Below, in pieces: positions 41,913-64,000 of a DNA stretch of 64,000 nt; position 1 is the first letter of the stretch, and the number at the start of each line of letters is the position of its first letter. The stretch covers positions 4,304,443 to 4,368,442 of the forward strand of contig CM022672.1 of assembly GCA_012295275.1 (NCBI GenBank), given 5' to 3'. The position numbers were made by a program, and so were the translations under genes. Below the pieces are notes generated by a model that saw nothing but the letters and a program-made list of their open reading frames with translations, had not been told where the DNA came from and did no database searches. The DNA is from Chrysomallon squamiferum. Lineage: Eukaryota > Mollusca > Gastropoda > Neomphalida > Peltospiridae.

Positions 41913-42311
41913 GTAAATAAAATGAAATAAAATAAAAATGACAAAAATGTAAGGATTCCGCGCATATAATTAAGCTAGAAATAACAGTCTTGGATGTATT
42001 ATATATCATTTCTCACCCCCCCCACACACACACATACACATATACACACGCGCGCGCATTGATTTAGTGCAGTGTTTCGGTATCATGACCGTCCCTTCAA
42101 AGGGAAATTAACTTTTAACAGTTCAGATGGACATATTATACGCTACATTAAAGAAATACTCAGATATCTTTCACGCGCATAATTCTTGAAATAAAGTCTA
42201 TGGTATATGTCGGTTTATTATCAAAGGAGCCAAAGAGTTAATTGTGGAAAAGGTTAGAAGTATAGAGTAATTGAAACTTCCTGTAAGAAGTGATTAAGAG
42301 GTACAGATGGC

Positions 42312-42374
42312 GCAACGCATCATATCCTGTGATGTGACGTCACTGACAGGTGCCACGTGCGTTTTATGCGTTGC
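42312..42374. promoter_or_regulatory. CRE plus E-box enclosed by a 9-bp inverted repeat
   Basis: A perfect TGACGTCA (42335-42342) is followed 11 bp later by a perfect CACGTG (42354-42359). The pair is enclosed by GCAACGCAT (42312-42320) and its exact reverse complement ATGCGTTGC (42366-42374). TGACGTCA binds CREB/ATF factors and CACGTG binds bHLH-zip factors. It is about 3.4 kb upstream of FAHD1; the target gene is unknown. Confidence 0.5.
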
Positions 42375-43689
42375 AGTTGCCTTACAGCCATTTGGACGTA
42401 GAAAAAAAAAATTATATTGATCGCCTATGTACGTCATTATGTGCTGAGCCAAAAGTTTAAGCGATAATTCTTAAAAAGAATATTGCTGATATTATAATTA
42501 AAAACATATTTTAGTGGTCAGGGCCGAAACTGTTTGAAAGCTAGGATAATAAGGATGGGTAAGGCATTCATACAAATCAAAAACAGATTCGTTTTGTTTC
42601 ACGAACAAATTTATAAAGTTCGCATTTTCCAACCCCCCCCACCCGAAAAAAAAAAAAAATAAAATAAAATAAAAAATCAGATAATAAAAATAAAATCAAT
42701 GAGAATAAACATATTCAAATAAATTTACAAATAAATATACAACAATTATTATTATTATTACTATCTCATAAAAAGAAAACAATTCATTTATTCCCTGCGT
42801 CTTAATTTTTTTTCTTCTCACCAAAAGAAATTAGATTTTGTTCTTCAGTACATTTTTTTTTTCAGACGAAGATTTTGTTCGTTCAATTTATACTTCCAGA
42901 CGAAGTCTGCTTAAAACACACACACACACACACTCTATTAGCTGTTAAGTGCAATGTAATTCTAAACAGACATATCCAAATCATAAATTTAATTTTCCAA
43001 AGGAACACGAAGAGATGGAAAGAAAAATATCAAGCAAAAATAGAAGCTATTGGAGACGTTAAGTTGGGCTTATTCAGTGAGAAAACAAATGACTGGAAAC
43101 GTAGATAATATAATAGAAAGAAAAAGAGAGAGATGTTGTGTCAAAAATGGTCTGAAACACGAAGGGTCAATATTTCTGTTACAGTACTGCTTATTACAAT
43201 TAATAGCAAAGACTGTGATGTCTTTGTTAAATGTCAAAGGTAGGCGCATAAAGATGCCTTGGCAAGAGAAAAATGAATAGCCTGAGTCTGAAATACCCAA
43301 ACAAAACGCTGATGACAAACTATCAATTTAGCTTTTGTGATTTAGCTAAACAAATGTTTAATAATATACATGCATGTTAAACAACCTTTAAATATCTTTC
43401 TTTTCTTTTTTTTCAAAAGGCTTCTTTTTTTTTTTAAGAAAAAGGTTCTTACAGCGAGCAGCCCATCAGTATTGTTATTTGACGCTTGCGTTCACTGCGA
43501 ATATTTTCATGACATTCAAATGTCAAACGAAATGAAACCAAACGCCATTTTAATTTAAAATCGAATTTCTTTCCCATGGCATTTTAATAACCTCTCTTTA
43601 ATTCTTCGACTCTTGGGTTGCCGTATGTGTGAGAGAAACTCTTATTGACTACCTGACTCTCCTGCCAAAACTGCAGATGTGAAAATTAA

Positions 43690-44050
43690 CGCTGATTGGA
43701 AGAGGTCAATGTTTTTCGATATCTCGCGTGACGCGTTACACATTTTGGTCCGAACCAAAACTGACATATACATAGCTTTTCGTGCGACGGCAACAGTGTC
43801 ATTGTCAAGCGCATCACAACGTTGCTGTTGTAATTGGAAAGAAATTCATCTAATTTGAAGAAGAAGTCCATGTCGTGACCGTTCACGAAATGTTCCACGT
43901 GCACCGTTCCTAGTCCGCTTCAAATAACACATTATTAAGAACGCGTGTTGACAGCCGCAGGAAAATCTTTCCGCCATATTGAATTTTCTCCAATTAAAAT
44001 ACTCTTAAGATGATTTCGCTAAAGACGTGTTCCATTGCGCATATCGAAAA
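43690..44050 (+). promoter_or_regulatory. CpG-rich promoter-like patch with E-box and YY1-type site
   Basis: Contains CACGTG (43896-43901) and GCCATATTG (43973-43981), the consensus bound by YY1 near transcription starts in animals, 29 nt before an ATG at 44010. The frame that follows soon runs into poly-T and looks non-coding. It may be an enhancer or an upstream start for FAHD1. Confidence 0.3.
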
Positions 44051-44350
44051 GTTACATGGCAACACGCGAGAAATTCCGTTAATAGGACGTATTTCAATTT
44101 ACTTTGAAATAATGTACCGTGCTTTTTTTCTTTCGTTTTTTTTTTTTTTTTTTTTCTTCCTACAAAATAAGGAAAGGTGGGGGAGAAAATGAGGAAAAAA
44201 AATGTATTTGCTTTTAGCAAAAAGAAAAACATACACGAACATCCGGGTGTATCTGATGTCAACTTCAGGCATGCATGGACACAACTGTCTGGTTTTGACG
44301 TTAATACTTGTTTAAAGAAAACATTTATTATAAAAAGAAGGAAGAACAAG

Positions 44351-44351
<1 letters not shown>

Positions 44352-44382
<31 letters not shown>

Positions 44383-44937
44383 GAAGGGCGAAAAGTAATA
44401 AAGAATTAAGGATAAAAAAAGTGAAGGAAAAAATATCCAATCATAAATAAAGGAAACTTAAAAGCAAGATTTTGAATACATTTCACGTCACAAGTGCAGA
44501 AAAAATCCCAAGCGATAATAGCGTTTCAACGAACTCAGGTTATTGTCAATCATTGTTATTAGCAAGATTGCTTCCTAATAAAAGCTGTAGCAAAAAGATT
44601 TTTTTTTTTTTTTTTTTTTTAATATAAATCCCATTAAACGAAACTGAACTGAGATTTGTATCCACAAAATTTTATTACTGTGTATATTCCACTATTTTTA
44701 TTTAACAGAAAGGGGCTCTGGTTTCTCTGTCAGCCTGACTGTCTGTCTCTCTACATAGCCAGTTGTTAAACATTTTTTAAAATAACTATTGAATAATATG
44801 AACACTATTTCTTTTTATACAGATAAAAAAAAAAACTAAATTATTTCTTGCTCTTTATTTAAAAACAAAACAATATAGTAATAATGTCGTGTGCCATCAA
44901 GCATATTCGAATTTCCCGTTTCATAAAAAAAAAAAAA

Positions 44938-44978
<41 letters not shown>

Positions 44979-44999
44979 TAAAAATAAATAATAATATAA

Positions 45000-45038
<39 letters not shown>

Positions 45039-45323
45039 AGATTAAAGCAGTCAATGGATATCCATTATCAAGAAGCCATTAATGTGTTCGTGAATTTGAT
45101 CTTTTTTTTTTTTTTTTTTCTGGAAAAGTGGACGGTTGAAAATTACGTCTTTTGATCAAAAGAAATTGTCGAGGCTACTCCATCCTTAACTCAAATTGCG
45201 TCTCATGATTTCTTTGTTCGACATTAACTTCGAGGTAGCCGGTTTAGCATTTTCACGAAAGTTTCGATGTAGAAAATTGATCAAATATTTGTCTGAGTAA
45301 TTTAAAGCTAAATAAGAAGTCGG

Positions 45324-45362
<39 letters not shown>

Positions 45363-45404
45363 ATAGCAAAAAGAAAATGTTTTTTTTTTTTTTTTTTTTT
45401 TTTT
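44352..45404. repeat. Cluster of long homopolymers and (AAT)n upstream of FAHD1
   Basis: Includes poly-A near 44357-44382, poly-T near 44600-44620, (AAT)n 44939-44975, poly-A 45002-45036, and poly-T 45329-45358 and 45380-45404. The runs are interspersed with single-copy CpG-bearing sequence. Such runs are assembly-error-prone and exclude nucleosomes. Confidence 0.85.
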
Positions 45405-45750
45405 GATGTATTGGTAAACAGAAAGATTTGGACGTTAAGCAAGTGAAACAACATGAAAAAAATTGTCATTAATAAAATTTATACAATTGGTTAATAAAAT
45501 ATAACAATCTAAAATAACAAATATTATATAATTCTGAATGGATTTATTTAACTTAATTTTTTAATTTTTAATTTTTACACAGTTATATTTTATTAACTAC
45601 GAACAGTTTTGATTAAACCAAATAACTGTTATTTATTATAATTTTAAATGATGATGATGCGTACAATTATTTTACTGTATAAGAGAGATTACTCTGTTTT
45701 AGGCCGAAGGAAAGATAATTCTTATTTTATTCACTTTGACCTATACAAGA

Positions 45751-47260
45751 ATGTCGGGAGTTACGCGTAATATAAGTAGATTTGTCGAATTTGGAAAGAA
45801 AATAGTATGCGTTGGAAGAAATTACAGGTAGATTTTAAACTAAATTCAATGATGTAACAGATCTTAATAATGCTGTACATTTTAAAAATTATTACTATAT
45901 TTACACAGTCATTATACTGGCTTATTGAAAAAATCATATAAGACCGAGTAATTTTTCGCCTCTTGTAATAAGACATAAAAAAAACCCCAACAACAATAAC
46001 GTAATAAAAAAAAAAAAAATTAATTTCAGAAAATTACTTAAAGTAAGAACAATTTAATGATTTTTATTTTATTTTATTTTTTTTTTTATTGACAGAAACT
46101 AATTGTAGGCCTATATGTAAACTTTTTAATTATATAAACAGTTTTGTTTGGTCAAAACAATTTCGGAAATTCCTATACTTTAAATTTGTCGGTATATTCT
46201 TTGTTGATATTCAGATTGTAATACTATTTCTCTTACTTTCAAACAGTGAACATGCAACAGAACTTGGAAATCCTGTACCAAAGAAACCAATTCTTTTTCT
46301 GAAACCATCCACATCATACATTTGTCAGGGACAGACTATACAGGTATTAACAAAAGTAACAATTATAACATAACTAAGAAGAAAAACAAAAACATATTAT
46401 TTTGTGATACTTTATTATTAAGATATTCATGTTGCCTGAAAGACACCAAGGACTAACAAGTATACAGGTATTTTAGGCTATTTGTTAGTACTAGAAAAGG
46501 CACAAATTAATTTAAAAAAAAAAAAAATCAGATAAAATTGTTCAATATATGATGTACCTATTGAACAACTACTGTGTTATTTAATTTATTTATTTACACT
46601 ACAGCAGTTACACTTTAAGTAGAAACAAAAGAATCACCTGAAACGATCGCAAAATTAATTTATTTTCTGGGCAGGCAATGGCCAAGTAAAACACATTTAT
46701 TATAAAATGCTGAATTTAGTATTTATATATTGTTATTATCATTATTATTATTTTTTTTTAAATTTCAGATGCCAGCAGAATGCACCTCACTTCATCATGA
46801 AGTTGAACTTGGTGTTGTTATTGGTAAACATGGTTCCCACATCGCTGAATCAGAAGCCATGAATCACATTGCGGGCTATGTCCTTGCTCTGGACATGACT
46901 GCCCGAGACTTTCAAGAGGAAGCCAAATCGAAAGGTCATCCCTGGTGTGTGGCCAAAGGTTTTGATACATCATGTCCTGTTGGTGATTTTATAGAAAAAG
47001 GAAAACTGAAAGATCCCGGAAATGTTGATTTATGGCTGAAGGTTAACAATGAACTGAAGCAGAAGGGGAATACGAAAGACATGATATTCAGTGTTCCCTA
47101 CCTCATCAGTTACATCAGTAGATACTTTTCCCTTGAAGAAGGAGATTTGGTTTTGACTGGAACACCATCTGGTGTTGGTCCCGTGCAGCAAGGGGACATA
47201 ATTGAGGCTGGAATTGCAGACATTACAAAAATAAAATTTACTGTTGGTAAAAGATCCTAA
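45751..47260 (+). CDS. FAHD1: Acylpyruvase / oxaloacetate decarboxylase (FAH domain-containing protein 1)
   Basis: Exons 45751-45827, 46247-46343 and 46769-47260, GT-AG junctions, phases 2 and 0, 666 nt (221 residues plus TAA), matching the family length of about 220. The protein aligns along its length with FAHD1: FVEFGKKIVCVGRNY, PILFLKPSTSY, HHEVELGVVIGK, LDMTARDFQEEAKSKGHPW, GTPSGVGPV. Metal ligands are E69, E71 and D100; catalytic-lid residues H28 and E31 (SEHATEL) and K121 (VAKGF) are present. Family knowledge: a Mg-dependent mitochondrial enzyme that hydrolyses acylpyruvates and decarboxylates oxaloacetate. The short basic N-terminus (MSGVTRNISRF) fits mitochondrial import only weakly. 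It lies 1.2 kb upstream of TTF2 on the same strand. Confidence 0.96.
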
Positions 47261-47466
47261 ATAAAATTTTTTTTTAAAGTGTTCAGCCTCGCTTGGTGAG
47301 CACAGAACATTTTTATATATTAGGTAACTTGAATAATGGTAAACATAAAAATTAATAAAACTGAAGTGTACTTTTAGAAGAAAAACTTGTAATTGTTATT
47401 AAAAACATATAAAATTGCATACATCATCAATTATTTATAGAAAAATATAACAAAATCAAAAATAAA
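47260..47466 (+). terminator. FAHD1: FAHD1 poly(A) signals
   Basis: AATAAA occurs at 47260-47265 (sharing its first base with the stop codon), 47354-47359 and 47461-47466. The second and third are the more usable ones, giving a 3' UTR of about 110-230 nt. Confidence 0.5.
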
Positions 47467-47469
47467 CAG

Positions 47470-48390
47470 GAAAAGAGAATTAACTAATCCAGGACAATAG
47501 TTATAATGTTTTCCTCATTGCTCATGCATGCCTAAAATGGGCGTACACATTATTTTTGCCATAACTGTCACCACTTCAAGTTAGCAATCTCAAGAAGTCT
47601 GTCTGTTTTCCAGTTAAGCTGATTTTGATTATAATTATTTTACATTGAAACATATTGCTGTTTAGTATTTATTATAAACATTTTAAACAAAATATATGTT
47701 TATCAACAGTAACTATAAATGAATATTTTTTATTGTTGATTTACTATTTCAGTAATATCTCGATTTCTAAAAGTTTTCTTCTTAACAGAGTGTATCTTTT
47801 TTTTAATTTCTTTTCTTTTTTTCTTTTTTTTACTGTAATTAAATTCCATATTATCTTTGGTAATTTTACAATTTGTACTCATTATACAAGTTATATGGAT
47901 GTTGAAAATGTGTGCAGTTAAATAATTATGCAATATTCTTGTATAATAAAGAATATAATTCATTACTTTGAATGTTGTTAACTATTTACTTGAAATCTTG
48001 TTATTAAATATAAAACAGAAACAAATAAGCAGTATGTACACACGCACACACACATTTTTTGTTGGAAAGCAAAATTATAATAACACTACAAAGTTAGTTT
48101 TGAGATGTTTAAAACGTGCAATATTTACTAATCTAATAATAATAATCATAAAAAATCATATGTAATAATTATGCCGATATATCTATTTTTAAATTTATAT
48201 TTACTTATCCTGAAAACTTCGCATATTAAACATCATAATATAATCAAATGATAATGCAATATATAATTTTAATTTTGTTATTTATCTCTGCCAAGTAAAA
48301 TGCAAATCTAGAATTTACAATGCTCAAGACATTCTCGTTCATTTCCGTCTTCTGTTTCACGGAAATCATCAAGTTGGCGGAACTAGACCG
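47470..48390. other. FAHD1-TTF2 spacer
   Basis: AT-rich, with no gene recognised. A further AATAAA lies near 47945. CpG becomes visible again from about 48330, at the TTF2 promoter. Confidence 0.6.
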
Positions 48391-48490
48391 TGCAGTGATT
48401 GGTCAGAAAATACCTATAAAACTTCTTTCGCTTTTCAGTTCTTTTGGAAAAATGAAACTCGAATTTTGAAACATTGCTTAGTGTAGCACA
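48340..48490 (+). promoter_or_regulatory. TTF2: TTF2 promoter and 5' UTR
   Basis: An inverted CCAAT box (ATTGG, 48398-48402) is followed by a TATA-like TATAAA (48415-48420) in locally CpG-rich DNA, placing transcription start near 48445. The short leader has a five-codon upstream ORF (48452-48469) and an in-frame TAG (48479-48481) that fixes the main start at 48491. Confidence 0.55.
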
Positions 48491-61659
<13,169 letters not shown>

Positions 61660-61867
61660 CGTCTGTGATAACTAATCTAGTCACCCCAGCTACAGGTTAC
61701 ATTTGTCAAACATTTAAATCAAAATTTGATGGTGACAACCAAAAATCTCCACATTTCCTAACGATTTTACAAACGTCATTTCTTGTTGCAAATGGTTAAC
61801 CTTCAGTGAATTTCATATACTTTTATAGGATTGATTTATTTGTTATTACAAACCAATCTTTGCTTAT

Positions 61868-62262
61868 AATAAAGTATGAGAGTAATTACAACAACAACAA
61901 CAACAAAACAAAAACAAAAACCAAACAAATATGAAAATGACCAGATCATTAAAGTACAGAAATGTTGATGTTTTTTCTTCAAATGAACATTAACAAAATT
62001 CTTAATAGACTGAGCATCTAAAAATTTGACAGTGATTTTTTTTTTTTTTCAATGGTTTTGTTCAGTGTCTTTTTTGGTCCATACATGGACCTGATTATTA
62101 TTTATATTTAACATGTATGTCAGTGGATGGAATTATCACTGGTGCATTTAGACGAAATATATAAAAACGTTTTTTTTTTTTTTTTTTTCGTTTTTATGTT
62201 TTTGTCATAAAGTACTTCAGTACTTACATATTAATTCCAAATGTAAAAATTCTGAAAATAAA
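61868..62262 (+). terminator. TTF2: TTF2 3' end: poly(A) signals
   Basis: AATAAA at 61868-61873 is about 210 nt after the stop and is the likeliest signal. A second lies at 62257-62262. CpG content returns to normal from about 62480, consistent with the transcription unit ending near here. Confidence 0.55.
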
Positions 62263-62337
62263 TTATTGTTACTAATTTAATGTTTTCATTTTTATTTTTA
62301 AAGATACTTAACTGCCAAAGTAGAAATAATGTTAATA

Positions 62338-62391
<54 letters not shown>

Positions 62392-62479
62392 TGATCTATA
62401 TATTCTATATATTTTTTTTTTCAAGCTCGGTATGGTTTAATTGATTATGATTATTAATATTATTATTATTATTATTTTA

Positions 62480-64000
62480 ACGAATATTCGATCTTTATTG
62501 AATTTTGAATGGCTTGCTCTTTCCGCTGTTCTCCATTCCAACCAGTCGTCCCACATCTATCTACAACTGCTACAACAACGTGAGCCGTGTCCTTTTCGTT
62601 TTACAACAGGTAAAATATGAAATACAAGCCAGCGAGTAGACTAAGACACGAGAGAGAGGTGCCGTTCCAATCACTAAACACAGAAATCACAATTTAACTT
62701 CAAAGACCCATTAAAATTAAAAAGGTTTTTGTCGCTGAACAAATACACGTATTAATGTGTCGTTCAGGATGAATATGTTAATTTGTCTCCATTACATATG
62801 CCAAGCTGTTAGTTTTGTTGTTGTTCTTGTTGTTAGCAGTACTGGCATTATTACAATTTTTTTGCCGTTTATGACGTCCACATCATCGTCATTATTCTTG
62901 TTAATGTTGTTTTTATTATTCTTCTTCGTTTTCTTTTCCTTCTTATTATTTCTGTCTGAAATTATCAGATGCTGACCATATATGGTCAGTAAAATTTACA
63001 TTAAAACATGTCATACGTAATCAGCAACGTGAAACAGATTTCAGAAATCATCTCTTTATCTTAGTACTACGAGCATTTCTACTACTACTACTACTACTAC
63101 TATAACTAAACTACCACCACCACTACTACTACTACTACAACTAAACTACTGCTACTACAACTAAAACTACTACTACTACAAAAAAAGTGTAGTTATGAAA
63201 AAAATAAAGTCCATTAAATTAATTTAAAAAAATAATAATATAAAAAGAAAAAAAAATCATAAACAGTGCACACACACATAAGAAGATAATTTCCCCCCCC
63301 CAAAAAAAAAAAACGAACACAAAGAGATGAGAACGTATAAACGAGCAGTAGGAATTTTATTTAACATCACCGATAAATTTGACCAAAAGAGTATTAATGT
63401 TTCCTTATACCAGTTATTAAAAAAAAAAAAAAAATAATAATAATAATATACATACGCTATTTATTAAACATGCGAACTGAGATGAAAACAAAAAAATATA
63501 TATATATATGAGAAAGATATGGTATATACATTTTTGTTGCGGGGATTTCTTGAGATGTAGTTTATTTCAAGGATTACGGAAAGGCAAAAAGGTTGAGAAA
63601 CGCGGCTTTAGAAATGTATCGAGGTACACTGACTATATATACATTGTGATGTAATGGCTTAAAACAGATTCACAGTTTGTGTCCAACCACCTTTTCATCT
63701 ACGAGGACACTGACTCGTTCACGTACCCTTTATATATATTTAATATATATATATATAGAAGGGAAGGAAGGAAAGAAAAAACTGTAAGATTAACATGCAT
63801 ATATCAAAAAGAACAGAATGTAATTTCATACCTTAAGATACCAGTAAAAACTGGATGCTGCTAATGGAAAAATGCATGACGTGTCAGAATTATTAAACAT
63901 CGATAAGAGAAAAATGCTCTGTGTGATGTAATTACAGGTACGACGTTTAAATAACTGATGACGAAATGGTAAACTATGTCGTTCAGTGATGTTACTCAAC
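62480..64000. other. Intergenic sequence after TTF2
   Basis: No gene recognised. It holds (GT)n at 62340-62388 just before it, (ACT)n-type repeats near 63076-63180, poly-A near 63420-63434, and short (TA)n runs at 63497-63509 and 63745-63756. The open frame at 62757-62975 is low-complexity Leu/Phe sequence. Confidence 0.6.

Larger units (their letters stand above)
37191..45750. other. Intergenic block with normal CpG content
   Basis: CpG dinucleotides become common again from about 37190. I see no provable gene. The block holds promoter-like patches near 37200-37570, 39200-39460, 40430-40600, 41330-41500, 42300-42400 and 43690-44050, plus simple repeats at 38550-38574, 41878-41911, 44352-44382, 44939-45036 and 45329-45404. 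Open frames such as 38119-38454 resemble nothing known and lack coding character. Confidence 0.5.

Noticed and set aside
44836-45054. Minus-strand Phe/Ile-rich open frame
   Set aside because: Translation of poly-A and (AAT)n tracts only.
62520-62615. Exon-like stretch ending CAACAG|GTAAAA after TTF2
   Set aside because: No acceptor or open frame joins it to TTF2, which already has a conserved C-terminus and stop; no homology was recognised.

Overview
This window is from an animal nuclear genome. It is AT-rich, its genes are split into many short exons with GT-AG introns, and it is dense in microsatellites: (TA)n, (GA)n, (AAT)n, (GT)n and long A or T runs. CpG is visibly scarce across the transcribed parts and normal between genes, the mosaic pattern expected of invertebrates that methylate gene bodies. 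That pattern, the gene set and a decayed mariner-type element favour a lophotrochozoan, most likely a mollusc. The species cannot be fixed from the sequence alone.

Three protein-coding genes, all on the + strand, could be rebuilt exon by exon with reading phase kept throughout. (1) A fibroblast growth factor receptor (FGFR) runs from the start codon at 3654 to the stop at 31840: 18 coding exons, 816 residues, with signal peptide, three Ig domains, one membrane helix, a split tyrosine kinase domain and a C-terminal YLDL docking tyrosine. Its 5' UTR exon begins at a splice acceptor (3567), so the promoter lies upstream, probably outside the window. (2) FAHD1, a fumarylacetoacetate-hydrolase-family acylpyruvase/oxaloacetate decarboxylase, runs 45751-47260: 3 exons, 221 residues. 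(3) TTF2, a SWI2/SNF2-family ATPase that releases RNA polymerase II transcripts, runs 48491-61659: 24 exons, 1096 residues.

Layout: 1-3566 upstream/5' UTR intron sequence; 3567-32480 FGFR; 32480-37190 CpG-poor downstream tract; 37190-45750 CpG-normal intergenic block with several promoter- or enhancer-like motifs but no gene I can prove; 45751-47470 FAHD1; 47470-48400 short spacer; 48400-61900 promoter and body of TTF2; 61900-64000 intergenic with simple repeats. A 585-bp internally deleted mariner/Tc1-type element with intact terminal repeats and TA duplication sits in a TTF2 intron. The three genes serve unrelated processes (signalling, mitochondrial metabolism, transcription termination), and nothing suggests a functional cluster.

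I found no wholly new system. The most interesting leads are the composite CRE/E-box element inside an inverted repeat (42312-42374), the CpG boundary at about 37.19 kb, the changed FGFR juxtamembrane region, the tandem splice donors and exon-edge duplication in TTF2, and the mariner remnant.
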